From positions 1 to 64,000 of the forward strand of contig NZ_MCWZ01000014.1 in the NCBI RefSeq assembly GCF_002877365.1: 64,000 nucleotides of DNA, in the 5' to 3' direction. The notes under the pieces are model-generated. The model did no database searches. It was not told the DNA's origin and worked only from the letters and a program-made list of their open reading frames with translations. Shown piece by piece: positions 47,757 through 58,106 of this stretch (positions are counted from its first letter, which is position 1; the number at the start of each line of letters is the position of its first letter). Both the position numbers and the translations under genes were made by a program. Source of the DNA: Vibrio sp. 10N.261.55.A7 (GTDB lineage: Bacteria > Pseudomonadota > Gammaproteobacteria > Enterobacterales > Vibrionaceae).

Positions 47757-48194
47757 ACATGAACCAACTGATTTTATTGTTATCTATAGATTATTGGTTA
47801 AGGCCATTGAGAAGGGCAAGTAATTAACACAAATAGGCGAAATTTAGCTGATCTGATCTTTTAGATTTGGTAGTATGCGCGCGCTGCTATTACAGCAGTT
47901 CATTCGGAGATAACTATGAACAATACCGACCATCCTCCTAGTATGAAGGGAGAAGAGTAACCGCTCTGGTATTGTCGATCTTCGCCCCTACCTAGTGGTA
48001 GGGTATGCACCACCTTTTCCCTGTATTTTTCTCCATTTCTTTCTAGACACCATAAGCTACATCACATTTGTGTTGTAGGGTTTGTGACGAATTTCATTCT
48101 AGCGCTATCGGCATTTTGCTTGGCAATAGAGGTGAAAATGATTTCAAACACTTATGCGTGATGGTCGTTACCTTTGCCAATCGGGAGATTCGCC
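47757..48194 (+). promoter_or_regulatory. Long structured leader of the mgtE-like gene
   Basis: The gap upstream of the MgtE-like gene contains a 14-codon ORF (47916-47960) and three possible stems: CAATACC (47921-47927, inside the ORF) with GGTATTG (47968-47974); CCCTACC with GGTAGGG (47986-48003); and CTACATCAC with GTGTTGTAG (about 48056-48077, one mismatch). A competing stem GTGGT (47995-47999) with ACCAC (48009-48013) excludes the second. A -10-like TAGTAT lies near 47872. The layout recalls leader-peptide control of Mg2+ transporters such as mgtA; this is inference. Confidence 0.5.
47916..47960 (+). CDS. Possible 14-codon leader peptide ORF of mgtE-like gene
   Basis: The ATG at 47916 has GGAG 6 bases upstream. 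The peptide is MNNTDHPPSMKGEE, with two adjacent prolines and an acidic end, then TAA. Pro and acidic residues in leader peptides are used as Mg2+ sensors in mgtL of enterobacteria, which makes the composition suggestive. Part of the ORF pairs with sequence just after its stop, so ribosome position could change the fold of the leader. Confidence 0.5.
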   Translation: MNNTDHPPSMKGEE

Positions 48195-49040
48195 ATGACG
48201 GTAATGAGCAATACTTACATTGAAAACACACCTAACTTTTCAGATGAAGAGATAGGTGCCGCGCGCAACGCTTTTTTACAGTATGACCAAGAGAAGCAAT
48301 TGCATCTTTTGACGGTTATGCCAATTGAAGAAGCGGCTGGAATTTTACATCACTGCTCTGTTGGGTATGTTCAGCGGCTTATTAGCTTGCTAGAAGCTCA
48401 AGGACACGACAAAAGAACTCGACACTTTGCGCACCAACTTGGGATCATTCACTCAGAGGTAGAGACTGCTGATGGGTATCTGACGACCAGTGTTATCGAT
48501 CACGTGAAACAACGTATTGGCTGGATCATTGCTTTAGCGTTACTTGGTATCGTCTCAGGCTTAATCATTGCGCAATATGAAGATACCTTGAGTCAGTTGG
48601 TTCTCTTGGCGATTTATATGCCTGTAATCGCGGCCGCAGGTGGCAATACTGGAACACAAGCGGCGACTCTCGTGATAAGGGCGTTAGCGACTGGAGAGCT
48701 AAAGAAGAGGCAATGGCTTGCTGTATTGTGGAAAGAGAGCCGAGTGGCAGTATGCCTAGCACTGGCCATTTCCTTTGTGATGATCGGCAGAATATTGCTC
48801 TTTAGTGATTCATCGTCTGCTGGGGGCTTTGATATTAATCTGATAGCGTTGGCAATCGCAGTTGCCTTGTTTATTCAGGTAACAATATCGACCACACTCG
48901 GTGGCGTATTGCCAATCCTTGCAAGAGCAGTCAAGCTAGACCCCGCCGTATTGGTGAGTCCTGTTTTAGCTTCGATTGTGGATATATCAGGTATGTGGAT
49001 CTATTTTACAGTCGTTAACTATTTCTTAGGCATTGCTTAA
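48195..49040 (+). CDS. MgtE-type Mg2+ transporter, short form without CBS domains
   Basis: The 281-residue protein has a short N-terminal MgtE-like helical region (about 15-85) and then the five-helix MgtE pore domain with the signature AAAGGNTGTQAATLVIRALATGEL, including the Asp- and Asn-rich pore residues near the end (LDPAVLVSPVLASIVDISG). Usual MgtE proteins are about 450 residues with two CBS domains that gate the channel by Mg2+; those are missing here. The ATG at 48195 has GGGAG 7 bases upstream. Divalent cation transport is likely, but the ion is not proven. Confidence 0.85.
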   Translation: MTVMSNTYIENTPNFSDEEIGAARNAFLQYDQEKQLHLLTVMPIEEAAGILHHCSVGYVQRLISLLEAQGHDKRTRHFAHQLGIIHSEVETADGYLTTSVIDHVKQRIGWIIALALLGIVSGLIIAQYEDTLSQLVLLAIYMPVIAAAGGNTGTQAATLVIRALATGELKKRQWLAVLWKESRVAVCLALAISFVMIGRILLFSDSSSAGGFDINLIALAIAVALFIQVTISTTLGGVLPILARAVKLDPAVLVSPVLASIVDISGMWIYFTVVNYFLGIA

Positions 49041-49073
49041 TCAAACGATACCTAAGGAGTAATGAATACAGCG

Positions 49074-50534
49074 CTAATGTTTAGATAACATCTGACTAAA
49101 TGAAACAATATCTTGATAAAAGATTTGTTCAAATTGAGTGATAGGAGCAATGACTGGTTTGTCATTGCTCTTTTTTATGGGGTGGTAATCCGTTATAAAC
49201 TGAACGAATAGTGAGCTTGGCTTTCCATCTGTACCGAGTCCATATCCGGCCATGTTGTAGCTTCCGTAAACAGAGCCACTTTTCGCAATAATTTGGTCTT
49301 TGATAGGCGGCTTTCGCATACTACTTCGATATTGCAGCGTGCCGCTCGTGCCTGAGGTTGGCATGAGCTGAATTAAATTCAAATCCGCATCGTTTTGCCA
49401 AATATAGCGCAGTACATCTGCCATATCTTGACTGGTTAAACGATTGTTTCGAGACAGGCCAGAGCCATCGGCTAATTTTGATTTTTCTAAATCAATGCCC
49501 GTATTGGCTAGAATAATATGTTTCATTGCCAGCGTGCCATTTTTGAAACTGCCTGCCTGATGAAAGAAATGCTTACCTAAGGTTTTGGTTAAATTATCAG
49601 CAATGAGGTTGTCGGATTTTTTTAGCATGATATCGAGCAGTTCCGGCAACTTTTCTGAGCTGTGTTTGGTGATGAGGACAGACGAAGCACCATCATAGGT
49701 CTCAGGTTGTCCAACCTTTACTGAGCCTTTTAGTTCAATACTAAGTTGGTTTAAAATCGTGTAAACCATACGAGTGGTGTATTGCGTTGGATTCTGTACT
49801 GCAAATTTTAACGGTAATGGTTTGCTGCGTTCGACCAAACAGCCATTGAGTTGGTATTGATTGTTGTTTTGTGTCGTCAACTCGAGATCGCATTGACTGC
49901 CTTCCTGTTCTATTTTGCTAACAGTACGTGCTTTTGTCGAAACATGAATAGGAAATTGCTCTGGAACATAGACCCTAGTATTTCCACTATCCATGGTATA
50001 AATCGAGGCTTGAACACAGTTTTCATCAAGGGTAATCGCACTCGCTGGCGCACTGTAACAAACGCCCAAAATATCCCACGGCCAACCTACTGCACGTTCA
50101 TAGCCTGTAAAGCTGGAATCATCTAACCAAATATCACCGTTGATCACGTTCAAACCTTGCTGCTTCGCCTTCTTTAGCTGTCCTTTCAGATCTTCGGTGG
50201 TAATCGTAGGGTCACCAGTGAACTCTATGATCAGATCATCGTTGTTTTTAAGTAGTGAGGTGTGAAACTGGAAGTCGTCACCAAGCTCTAATTTAGCCGC
50301 GAGTGCAGTGATGAGTTTTAGTGTGCTTGCGGGTGGAAAAAATTGTTCTGTATTTTCAGATAAAGATGTTGCCCTTGGACTAGATAGGCTTTCAAGTATA
50401 AGGCTATTTCTGCTGCCTTCAGGAAGCAATTGAGTTTGTTCATAACTGTAAACTGCAGAGCTAGAAAGTAGAGCAAACATAAATACTAGATGAGTAAGGG
50501 GCTTACGGTGTTGAGATACTGGAGCGAACATCAT
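49074..50534 (-). CDS. dacB: D-alanyl-D-alanine carboxypeptidase/endopeptidase (PBP4)
   Basis: PBP4 trims and opens peptidoglycan cross-links in the periplasm. The 486 residues start with a signal peptide (about 1-30) and contain S-x-x-K with Ser70-Lys73 (PASTLKLITAL), S-R-N in GSGLSRNN, and K-S-G in AKSGSVYGSY, plus the large insert domain between the first two motifs that is typical of PBP4. The start has two adjacent ATGs (50534 and 50531). It is convergent with the MgtE-like gene and upstream of no obvious partner. Confidence 0.95.
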   Translation of the reverse strand: MMFAPVSQHRKPLTHLVFMFALLSSSAVYSYEQTQLLPEGSRNSLILESLSSPRATSLSENTEQFFPPASTLKLITALAAKLELGDDFQFHTSLLKNNDDLIIEFTGDPTITTEDLKGQLKKAKQQGLNVINGDIWLDDSSFTGYERAVGWPWDILGVCYSAPASAITLDENCVQASIYTMDSGNTRVYVPEQFPIHVSTKARTVSKIEQEGSQCDLELTTQNNNQYQLNGCLVERSKPLPLKFAVQNPTQYTTRMVYTILNQLSIELKGSVKVGQPETYDGASSVLITKHSSEKLPELLDIMLKKSDNLIADNLTKTLGKHFFHQAGSFKNGTLAMKHIILANTGIDLEKSKLADGSGLSRNNRLTSQDMADVLRYIWQNDADLNLIQLMPTSGTSGTLQYRSSMRKPPIKDQIIAKSGSVYGSYNMAGYGLGTDGKPSSLFVQFITDYHPIKKSNDKPVIAPITQFEQIFYQDIVSFSQMLSKH

Positions 50535-50612
50535 CGACGCCTAATCCTAATAAAATGCATGGTTTGAGTATAAAGAGCGAGTTAGATATGGCAAAGAGTA
50601 TATCGTGTTGAT

Positions 50613-50645
50613 ATGAAAAAGGTCCGACATTTGTCAGACCTTTGA
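50613..50645 (-). terminator. Terminator of ompU
   Basis: On the minus strand GGTCTGACA pairs with TGTCGGACC (one G-U) and is followed by TTTTTC, about 20 bases after the ompU stop. Confidence 0.88.
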
Positions 50646-50660
50646 TTCCACTAAATGAAT

Positions 50661-51662
50661 TTAGAACGAATATTTCAAGCCGAAGCGTAATGTGTCTTCC
50701 GCATCTTTAGCGCCAACCGAGCTTTCTTTCAGGTTGTTAACCAAGTAAGCCAAGTACGCATTAATGTTTTTATTAAATGCATAATCACCGGTTAATTCAA
50801 AGAAGTCTGACTTTTCTGTTGTCACGCCACTATTCTTATTGTCCGTTTTTTGGTACGCCCCTTTTAACGCAAAACCGTTACCGAACCCGTATACAGCGGC
50901 TAATTCGACACCTTCAAATTCTGAATTAGCTTTGTCATCTAAGTCACCACTTGTATAAGTACCGGCCACGTACAGGGAGTCTAATGCATAGTTAATACCG
51001 GCAATAGCGGCTTGACCTGAACCCGCACCAACGCCGTTATCACCGCCAGAGAGTCCCAGACCAAACCCTAAACCCATAGGTAGGGTATAAATCCCTGAAA
51101 TACCATAGCCATCAGTGTCTTTATCTTCCCCAGCTATGTAACTGGCTTTTAGGCTCAGAGCATCAAAGTTTCCTGCGTACGCAATGGTGTTATTGATCTG
51201 CTCATTACCCGCATTGATGAATTCCTTTTGCGCACCAGTAAAAGTGGTGACATCAGACATTTGAGAGATTTGTACCGCTGCGGTATCTTGGCGACCAAAA
51301 GAGACGGCGCCAAAATCACCCTGGAGACCTGCATACATGTAACGCTGTTTGAAGCTCGTCGTAGTGTCTGTGCTTCCTTGGTCGTTAGCAGACGAGCCCA
51401 CGCCTTGTTCGCCTTCATAGAACCCGAAACCGCTCAAGGTGTCGGATATTTGTGTCGTACCACCGACATTAAGACGGAATCGACTTTTGTTTGCCATGGT
51501 GCCTTCAATTTCTTTTCCACCGTTACCAATGAAGTCGCCACGAAACTCTGCGCGTCCACCTACATTAAGTTCAGTGCCATCTGAACTGTATACATTCGCC
51601 GCGTGAGCGCCAGTTGATCCTGCTGCAGCTACCACCGCTAGAGCAATTAGAGTCTTTTTCAT
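50661..51662 (-). CDS. ompU: Outer-membrane porin OmpU
   Basis: The 333-residue trimeric porin has a 21-residue signal peptide ending AHA, a mature start ANVYSSDGTELNVGGRAEF, alternating beta strands with Gly-rich turns and the C-terminal Phe (RFGLKYSF) needed for barrel assembly. It corresponds in position to OmpU between dacB and greA. ToxR-dependent expression is known in V. cholerae, but I did not find a clear ToxR box here. Its leader has a short hairpin CGCTAACTAGCG near 51727. Confidence 0.93.
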   Translation of the reverse strand: MKKTLIALAVVAAAGSTGAHAANVYSSDGTELNVGGRAEFRGDFIGNGGKEIEGTMANKSRFRLNVGGTTQISDTLSGFGFYEGEQGVGSSANDQGSTDTTTSFKQRYMYAGLQGDFGAVSFGRQDTAAVQISQMSDVTTFTGAQKEFINAGNEQINNTIAYAGNFDALSLKASYIAGEDKDTDGYGISGIYTLPMGLGFGLGLSGGDNGVGAGSGQAAIAGINYALDSLYVAGTYTSGDLDDKANSEFEGVELAAVYGFGNGFALKGAYQKTDNKNSGVTTEKSDFFELTGDYAFNKNINAYLAYLVNNLKESSVGAKDAEDTLRFGLKYSF

Positions 51663-52172
51663 TTTCTTGTCCTATTTTATTGTCCATAAATAGTTATTGT
51701 TTTAGAAAGGATTAACTCCCTTACGCTAGTTAGCGTTATTCTAATATATGGATTAATCAAGTTTCATATGTAAGATAAATGTAATATTTGCAATGGATTA
51801 CTCAAAACTATAGATCTTTGTCTTTAGTGAGATGTTTTGTACTGATTCTGAACTACGCAGTCCAACAATGGATTTTTGACCAGACAATAGGAAAGTCTGA
51901 GGTTCTTTGGGTTATCCACCTGCTTTGTTTAGGCGGTAAATTGGATGCTATGGGCGATACGCTTATACGTAGAATGGATTACAAATGAACATCAGTTATT
52001 ACCGTCAATAACGTGTAATTATTTCCAATTTGAGATTTATTACAGGTAAATTTTGATGATTTACCTGCTAAGTTTGTTAAACTAAGAGAAATAAATGCAC
52101 AAATAAACCACCTGATCATTTGGATCGGGTGGTTTTGTTTTGTCCAAAGCAGACTTTGGCATAGAGGTAAAT
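51663..52172. other. Intergenic region between ompU and greA
   Basis: This 510-base gap contains the ompU promoter on the minus strand (a TATATT near 51746 with TTGATT upstream), an open frame without good start signals (51788-51988), and the greA leader with two hairpins (52043-52067 and 52106-52134). Nothing else is recognisable. Confidence 0.5.
52043..52140 (+). terminator. greA leader with upstream hairpin and strong terminator
   Basis: CAGGTAAAT with ATTTACCTG (52043-52067) makes a 9-bp stem. It is followed by AACCACCTGATC with GATCGGGTGGTT (52106-52134), a 12-bp stem with one G-U pair, and TTTGTTTT. This terminator lies between the probable promoter and greA, 33 bases from the ATG. In E. 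coli the greA leader likewise terminates most transcripts, releasing the GraL RNAs; a parallel here is inferred from position and structure. Confidence 0.7.
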
Positions 52173-52646
52173 ATGGAAAAGGTTCCAATGACCGTTCGTG
52201 GCGAAAAAAAGCTACGTGATGAACTTGATAAACTACTCAAGCAGCGTCCAATTATTTCAGCTGCGATTGGTGAAGCTCGTGAGTTGGGCGATCTAAAAGA
52301 AAATGCTGAGTACCATGCGGCTCGTGAAGAGCAGGGGATCTGCGAAGCACAAATTCGCGATATAGAGTACAAGCTTTCTGTTGCTCAAATCATCGATGTG
52401 ACTCAAATGGAAAATACGGGAAAGATTATTTTCGGTACGACAGTGACTTTGATAGACGTTGATACTGACGAAGAAGTGAAATACCAGATTGTTTCGGAAG
52501 ACGAAGCAGACATCAAGTCTGGCCGTATTTCTGTGAAGTCTCCAATTGCTCGTGGTTTAATTGGCAAGCTGGAAGGTGATGAAGTGATGATCTCAACACC
52601 AGGCGGCGAAAAAGATTTTGAAATCGACAAAGTGGAATACATCTAA
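52173..52646 (+). CDS. greA: Transcription elongation factor GreA
   Basis: GreA binds in the RNA polymerase secondary channel and promotes cleavage of backtracked RNA. The 157 residues have the N-terminal coiled coil with the acidic tip ([18 protein letters not shown]) and the C-terminal FKBP-like domain. The ATG at 52173 gives the family N-terminus [10 protein letters not shown], with GAGG 6 bases upstream; the longer frame from 52140 would include the terminator tail. Confidence 0.97.
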   Translation: MEKVPMTVRGEKKLRDELDKLLKQRPIISAAIGEARELGDLKENAEYHAAREEQGICEAQIRDIEYKLSVAQIIDVTQMENTGKIIFGTTVTLIDVDTDEEVKYQIVSEDEADIKSGRISVKSPIARGLIGKLEGDEVMISTPGGEKDFEIDKVEYI

Positions 52647-52678
52647 GCGGTAGTTAATCTGCTTGTTAGAGATATGAA

Positions 52679-52707
52679 AAAGGTCGCAATTTGCGACCTT
52701 TTTTCTC
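52679..52707. terminator. Bidirectional terminator between greA and yhbY
   Basis: GGTCGCA with TGCGACC, flanked by an A tract on the left and a T tract on the right, serves the convergent greA and yhbY genes. Confidence 0.93.
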
Positions 52708-52729
52708 ACTGTAGTAATCTAAACTAAGC

Positions 52730-53026
52730 TTACTTACGTGGGATTTCGATTTTACGCTGCTCTGATTGACGGAACAGTACCAGTACTTTACCAATGGTTT
52801 GTACTTTTTCTGCTTCCGTTTCTCGAATAATTGCATCAATAATAAGTTGCTTTGTATCACGATCTTCAGAAGCGATCTTGATTTTCACAAGCTCGTGGTG
52901 GTTCAGTGCAATTTCGATCTCTGCCAGTACAGCCTCGGTGAGTCCATTCGCGCCCATCAGCACGACAGGTTTTAGACTGTGCGCTAGGCCTTTAAGATGC
53001 TGCTTTTGTTTGGTGCTTAGGTTCAT
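52730..53026 (-). CDS. yhbY: Ribosome assembly RNA-binding protein YhbY
   Basis: The 98-residue protein is a single CRM domain, which binds pre-50S ribosomal RNA. The family motif GANGLTEAVLAEIEIALNHHELVKIKI is present in full. It lies between greA and rlmE with its promoter facing rlmE, as in other gamma-proteobacteria. Confidence 0.95.
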   Translation of the reverse strand: MNLSTKQKQHLKGLAHSLKPVVLMGANGLTEAVLAEIEIALNHHELVKIKIASEDRDTKQLIIDAIIRETEAEKVQTIGKVLVLFRQSEQRKIEIPRK

Positions 53027-53154
53027 TACGCGGCCAATTTATTTTCTATTAGGGTTGAAAAAAAGCATTTTAACGCCATCTAATGCTGAAGACTATTAAT
53101 TATTAGTCTTATGTATATAGCAATTGGGTTTTTGCCCATTAAATTAGGTATCTA

Positions 53155-53784
53155 ATGAGTAAACAAAAACATTCGGCCAGCTCTGGTCGTTGGTTGAAAG
53201 AGCATTTCGATGATAAGTATGCGAACGAAGCCAGAAAGAAAGGCTACCGCTCACGTGCTTACTTTAAGATGGAAGAAATCCATACTAAAGACAGATTGTT
53301 CTCTCAAGGAATGACAGTCGTTGATTTAGGGGCGGCTCCTGGTGGGTGGTCTCAATACGCTGCTAAGATAGTAGGAGATAGCGGACAAATTATTGCCTGT
53401 GATCTACTGCCTATGGATCCAATTGCTGGCGTAAGCTTTTTACAAGGTGACTTTCGTGAAGATGCCGTTCTTGAGGCGCTGTTGGAACGAATTCAGCCAA
53501 ACATGGTGGATGTTGTGATGTCAGATATGGCACCCAATATCGCCGGTAATAATTCAGTCGATCAGCCTAGAGCTATGTATTTAGTGGAATTAGCATTGGA
53601 TATGTGTCGACAAGTTCTAGCCACAAATGGTAGCTTTGTTGTTAAAGTCTTCCAAGGCGAAGGGTTTGATCAATACGTGAAAGATGTCCGCGAGATGTTT
53701 AAAAGCGTTAAGGTTAGAAAACCTGATTCTTCAAGGGCTCGTTCCCGTGAAGTCTTTATCGTAGCCACTGGTTACAAAGGTTAA
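53155..53784 (+). CDS. rlmE: 23S rRNA (uridine-2552-2'-O)-methyltransferase
   Basis: RlmE (FtsJ, RrmJ) methylates U2552 in the A loop of the 50S subunit. The 209 residues contain the AdoMet loop [15 protein letters not shown] and the K-D-K tetrad elements: an N-terminal [20 protein letters not shown] and a later [10 protein letters not shown]. It directly precedes ftsH, as in E. coli. Confidence 0.97.
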   Translation: MSKQKHSASSGRWLKEHFDDKYANEARKKGYRSRAYFKMEEIHTKDRLFSQGMTVVDLGAAPGGWSQYAAKIVGDSGQIIACDLLPMDPIAGVSFLQGDFREDAVLEALLERIQPNMVDVVMSDMAPNIAGNNSVDQPRAMYLVELALDMCRQVLATNGSFVVKVFQGEGFDQYVKDVREMFKSVKVRKPDSSRARSREVFIVATGYKG

Positions 53785-53883
53785 CTATTTAGCGATAAAA
53801 GGCTAAAGTTAACACTATAGCTACAGGTTTCAAACTGTAGTACCCTACCTTTAATTACAATTAGTTATCGAGAGGCTTGCACC

Positions 53884-55851
53884 TTGAGTGACATGGCAAA
53901 AAATTTAATTCTGTGGCTTGTTATCGCTGTGGTATTGATGTCCGTTTTCCAAAGCTTCGGCCCTGGTGAAAACAACAGCAGATCAGTAGATTACACCACA
54001 TTTGTACAGGAAGTTGGCCAAGGCCAGATACAGGAAGCAACATTTAAAGGTCAAGAAATTGCCTTTTTACGTCGTGGAGGTGGCACTCGTTTTGTCACAT
54101 ACATGCCGGTTTACGATCAAAAGCTTCTTGATGACCTCATTAACCAAAACGTGAAAGTTCAAGGTACGCCTCCAGAAGAACAAAGCCTTCTTGGAACTAT
54201 CTTTATTTCTTGGTTCCCTATGATTTTACTCATTGGTGTATGGATTTTCTTCATGCGTCAAATGCAAGGCGGCGGTGGCAAAGGTGCTATGTCGTTTGGT
54301 AAGAGTAAAGCTCGTATGATGAGCGAAGAACAAATCAAAACAACATTTGGCGATGTCGCTGGTTGTGATGAAGCAAAAGAAGACGTGAAAGAGCTGGTTG
54401 ATTACTTACGTGATCCAAGCCGATTCCAGAAGTTGGGTGGTAAGATTCCAACGGGTGTTCTTTTGGTTGGTCCTCCTGGGACAGGTAAAACACTTTTAGC
54501 AAAAGCCATTGCTGGTGAAGCAAAAGTACCGTTCTTTACTATTTCAGGTTCTGACTTCGTAGAAATGTTTGTGGGTGTTGGTGCATCTCGTGTTCGTGAT
54601 ATGTTCGAACAAGCGAAGAAAGCCGCGCCTTGTATCATCTTTATTGATGAAATCGATGCAGTAGGTCGTCAACGTGGCGCTGGTGTTGGTGGTGGTCACG
54701 ATGAGCGTGAACAAACACTGAACCAAATGCTGGTTGAAATGGATGGCTTTGAAGGTAACGAAGGTATCATCGTTATCGCTGCGACGAACCGTCCTGACGT
54801 ACTTGACCCTGCGCTACTTCGTCCTGGTCGTTTTGACCGTCAAGTTGTGGTAGGTCTTCCAGACGTTCGTGGCCGTGAACAAATATTGAAAGTTCACATG
54901 CGTAAAGTTCCATTGGCGGGAGATGTTGAACCATCACTGATTGCTCGTGGTACACCAGGCTTCTCGGGTGCTGACTTAGCTAACCTTGTGAACGAAGCGG
55001 CCCTATTTGCTGCTCGTAGCAACAAACGCAACGTCTCAATGGTTGAGTTTGAACTGGCTAAAGATAAGATCATGATGGGTGCAGAGCGCCGTTCTATGGT
55101 CCTTTCTGAAGACACGAAAGAGTCAACGGCATACCACGAAGCAGGACACGCGATTGTTGGCCGCTTAGTGCCTGAGCATGATCCAGTGTATAAGGTTTCT
55201 ATTATTCCTCGTGGACGCGCATTGGGTGTGACCATGTACTTACCAGAGCAAGATCGTGTAAGTATGAACCGTCAGCATTTAGAGTCTATGATCTCTAGCT
55301 TGTACGGTGGTCGTCTAGCTGAAGAGTTGATCTATGGTCAAGATAAAGTCTCCACTGGTGCTTCAAACGATATCGAGCGAGCAACAGATATTGCCCGTAA
55401 GATGGTGACGCAGTGGGGCTTCTCTGAAAAACTAGGTCCTCTTCTTTATGCAGAAGATGAAGGTGAAGTATTCCTAGGTCGTTCGGTTACACAAACTAAG
55501 CATGTATCCAATGATACGGCTAAGCTTATCGATGATGAAGTTCGCTTGATTATCGATCGTAACTACGCTCGAGCGAAGCAGATTCTAGAAGACAATATGG
55601 ATCTTATGCATTCAATGAAAGACGCACTTGTTAAGTACGAAACTATTGATGCTGGCCAAATTGACGACTTAATGGAGCGTAAAGAAGATATTCGCGAACC
55701 TGCTGGTTGGGGTGACAATGATGCACCTCAAGCTGAAAGCAAAGATGAGTCAGTGGAGAAAGAAGAAGATAAAGCAGAAGCTAAATCTCCTGAAGCTAAC
55801 ACGACTGATGACTCACCTGTTGACAATGCAGATAAGAAAGACGCTGAGTAA
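53884..55851 (+). CDS. ftsH: ATP-dependent zinc metalloprotease FtsH
   Basis: FtsH is a hexameric inner-membrane AAA protease that degrades membrane and regulatory proteins. The 655 residues have a membrane helix (about 5-24), a periplasmic domain, a second helix (about 103-121), Walker A GPPGTGKT, Walker B IIFIDEID, the second region of homology, and the zinc site HEAGH (His418, His422) with a distal Asp. The C-terminal tail is acidic and low-complexity. The TTG at 53884 has GAGAGG upstream at good spacing; the ATG three codons on (53893) is the alternative, matching many annotations. Confidence 0.97.
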   Translation: MSDMAKNLILWLVIAVVLMSVFQSFGPGENNSRSVDYTTFVQEVGQGQIQEATFKGQEIAFLRRGGGTRFVTYMPVYDQKLLDDLINQNVKVQGTPPEEQSLLGTIFISWFPMILLIGVWIFFMRQMQGGGGKGAMSFGKSKARMMSEEQIKTTFGDVAGCDEAKEDVKELVDYLRDPSRFQKLGGKIPTGVLLVGPPGTGKTLLAKAIAGEAKVPFFTISGSDFVEMFVGVGASRVRDMFEQAKKAAPCIIFIDEIDAVGRQRGAGVGGGHDEREQTLNQMLVEMDGFEGNEGIIVIAATNRPDVLDPALLRPGRFDRQVVVGLPDVRGREQILKVHMRKVPLAGDVEPSLIARGTPGFSGADLANLVNEAALFAARSNKRNVSMVEFELAKDKIMMGAERRSMVLSEDTKESTAYHEAGHAIVGRLVPEHDPVYKVSIIPRGRALGVTMYLPEQDRVSMNRQHLESMISSLYGGRLAEELIYGQDKVSTGASNDIERATDIARKMVTQWGFSEKLGPLLYAEDEGEVFLGRSVTQTKHVSNDTAKLIDDEVRLIIDRNYARAKQILEDNMDLMHSMKDALVKYETIDAGQIDDLMERKEDIREPAGWGDNDAPQAESKDESVEKEEDKAEAKSPEANTTDDSPVDNADKKDAE

Positions 55852-55867
55852 TCGTAATCATTAATTG

Positions 55868-55893
55868 AAACCCCGAGAACTCTCGGGGTTTTT
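55868..55893 (+). terminator. Terminator of ftsH
   Basis: An 8-bp stem (CCCCGAGA with TCTCGGGG) followed by TTTTTG sits between ftsH and folP. Readthrough may still occur because folP is only 14 bases further. Confidence 0.9.
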
Positions 55894-55906
55894 GTGTTTT
55901 AGCCTT

Positions 55907-56737
55907 ATGAAAATCACTGCAAATAATAAACAGCTAGACCTTTCAACCCCTCACGTTATGGGGATTCTTAATGTTACTCCCGACTCATTCTCCGATGGTG
56001 GCCAGTTCTCTACGTTAGAAAAGGCCTTGCACCAAGCAGAAAAAATGATTTCGGCTGGTGTGAGCATCATCGATATTGGCGGGGAATCAACGCGACCCGG
56101 TGCGCCAGACGTTACCCTCGAAGAAGAGTTGATCCGAGTCATCCCTATCATTCAAGCCATCCGCAATAAATATGACGTTTGGATTTCCATTGATACCAGT
56201 AAAGCGGAAGTGATGGAGAAAGCCATCGCCGCTGGTGCTGACATTATTAATGATGTTCGTGCGTTACAAGAGCCTGGTGCGCTTGAAGTTGCTGCTAGGG
56301 CTCAAGTGCCAATTTGCTTGATGCATATGCAGGGGCAACCTCGTACTATGCAGGCATCGCCTTCTTATCAAGATATCATCGACGATATTAGTGCTTTTCT
56401 TACCGAGCGTGTCGATGCATGTAAATCGGCGGGGATTGATGAGACGCAGCTAATTCTAGATCCTGGTTTTGGTTTTGGTAAAACTTTAGAACACAATTAC
56501 CATCTGCTTGCTCATTTAGACAAATTCCATCAATTAGGCATGCCTATACTTGCAGGTATGTCTCGTAAATCGATGATATTCCGGCTCTTAGATAAAGAGC
56601 CTTCTGATTGCACAATGGCAAGTGTAACTTGTGCAACGATTGCTGCCTTAAAAGGTGCTCAAATACTGCGTGTTCATGACGTTGATGAAACATTGGAAGC
56701 AATGAAAATCATCAAAGTAATGAACCAGAACGCCTAG
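55907..56737 (+). CDS. folP: Dihydropteroate synthase
   Basis: FolP joins 4-aminobenzoate to the pterin pyrophosphate in folate synthesis and is the sulfonamide target. The 276-residue TIM-barrel protein shows [15 protein letters not shown] and GGESTRPGA near the N-terminus and the C-terminal RVHDVDE. The ATG at 55907 is chosen because it gives the E. coli-like N-terminus ([13 protein letters not shown]) and avoids the ftsH terminator; its ribosome binding site is weak. folP-glmM follow each other 28 bases apart. Confidence 0.95.
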   Translation: MKITANNKQLDLSTPHVMGILNVTPDSFSDGGQFSTLEKALHQAEKMISAGVSIIDIGGESTRPGAPDVTLEEELIRVIPIIQAIRNKYDVWISIDTSKAEVMEKAIAAGADIINDVRALQEPGALEVAARAQVPICLMHMQGQPRTMQASPSYQDIIDDISAFLTERVDACKSAGIDETQLILDPGFGFGKTLEHNYHLLAHLDKFHQLGMPILAGMSRKSMIFRLLDKEPSDCTMASVTCATIAALKGAQILRVHDVDETLEAMKIIKVMNQNA

Positions 56738-56765
56738 CACCCAAATAATAACTCAAGGAATAAAA

Positions 56766-58106
56766 ATGTCAGATAAAAGACGTTACTTCGGCACCGATGG
56801 TGTACGTGGAAAAGTAGGACAATACCCAATTACACCTGACTTTGTATTAAAGCTCGGCTGGGCTGCTGGTCGAGTTCTGGCTAAGCAGGGAACGAAGAAA
56901 GTGATCATTGGTAAAGATACTCGTATCTCTGGCTACATGCTTGAGTCGGCATTGGAAGCAGGCCTTGCTGCAGCGGGTCTCCAGGCTACATTCACAGGTC
57001 CAATGCCGACACCGGCAGTGGCTTACCTAACCCAAACATTCCGAGCAGAAGCTGGTATTGTTATTTCAGCGTCGCACAACCCATATTATGATAATGGTAT
57101 TAAGTTTTTCTCTTCTGAAGGAACAAAGCTTCCCGATGATATCGAGCTCGCTATTGAAGCAGAACTGGATAAAGACATCGAATGTGTAGACTCATCAGAT
57201 TTAGGAAAAGCAGTGCGTCTTAATGATGCTGCAGGCCGATACATTGAATTCTGCAAAAGTACATTCCCGCACCAAATGACGTTAGCGGGTATGAAAATCG
57301 TTATTGATTGTGCTCATGGTGCCACTTATCACATTGCCCCTTCCGTATTTAAAGAGCTCGGTGCTGAAGTTGTCTCTATAGGTGTAGAGCCGAACGGGAC
57401 CAATATTAACCATGAAGTCGGCGCGACAGACGTACGAGCCCTTCAAGCTAAAGTACTGGAAGAAAAAGCGGCACTAGGTCTTGGCTTTGATGGCGACGGT
57501 GACCGTATTATCATGGTTGATGAGCTTGGTAATAAAGTCGATGGAGACCAAATAGCTTATATCATTGCGCGTGATGCATTGCGACGTGGTGAGCTGAAGG
57601 GCGGTGTAGTCGGCACATTAATGACAAACCTTGGTATGGAAAACGGCCTCAAGCAATTAGGCATTCCATTCGTTCGTGCAGCGGTTGGCGATCGCTATGT
57701 TATGGAGCAACTGCTAGTAAAAGGCTGGAAGATTGGTGCTGAAAATTCAGGACACGTGATCTTACTAGATAAAGTGACGACCGGTGATGCCATCGTTGCA
57801 GCCCTGCAAGTGTTAGCTTCTGTAGTCGACAGTGACATGTCACTTAATGAACTGTCTCAAGGTATGACTCTGTACCCTCAAGTTTTAGAAAATGTACGTT
57901 TTAGTGGTGACTCTAACCCTCTTGATGCCCAAGCGGTGAAAGATTCTGTAAAAGAAGTGGAAGCAGTATTAGGGGAAAAAGGCAGAGTGCTATTACGTAA
58001 GTCAGGAACGGAGCCTTTACTGCGAGTTATGGTGGAAGGTGAGGATGCCGATCTCGTACAAAGCTCAGCATTGAAAATTGCAAACGCAGTAAAAGCGAGC
58101 TGTTAA
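56766..58106 (+). CDS. glmM: Phosphoglucosamine mutase
   Basis: GlmM converts glucosamine-6-phosphate to glucosamine-1-phosphate on the way to UDP-GlcNAc. The 446 residues contain the phosphoserine loop SASHNP (Ser103), the metal loop FDGDGDR and the phosphate-binding [10 protein letters not shown]. The order folP-glmM-secG is the normal enterobacterial one. It is distinct from the other phosphohexomutase in the chitin operon. Confidence 0.97.
   Translation: MSDKRRYFGTDGVRGKVGQYPITPDFVLKLGWAAGRVLAKQGTKKVIIGKDTRISGYMLESALEAGLAAAGLQATFTGPMPTPAVAYLTQTFRAEAGIVISASHNPYYDNGIKFFSSEGTKLPDDIELAIEAELDKDIECVDSSDLGKAVRLNDAAGRYIEFCKSTFPHQMTLAGMKIVIDCAHGATYHIAPSVFKELGAEVVSIGVEPNGTNINHEVGATDVRALQAKVLEEKAALGLGFDGDGDRIIMVDELGNKVDGDQIAYIIARDALRRGELKGGVVGTLMTNLGMENGLKQLGIPFVRAAVGDRYVMEQLLVKGWKIGAENSGHVILLDKVTTGDAIVAALQVLASVVDSDMSLNELSQGMTLYPQVLENVRFSGDSNPLDAQAVKDSVKEVEAVLGEKGRVLLRKSGTEPLLRVMVEGEDADLVQSSALKIANAVKASC

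Noticed and set aside
51788-51988. 66-codon plus-strand ORF in the ompU-greA gap
   Set aside because: It starts with TTG, has no ribosome binding site and resembles no family I know; it may be chance in an AT-rich control region.
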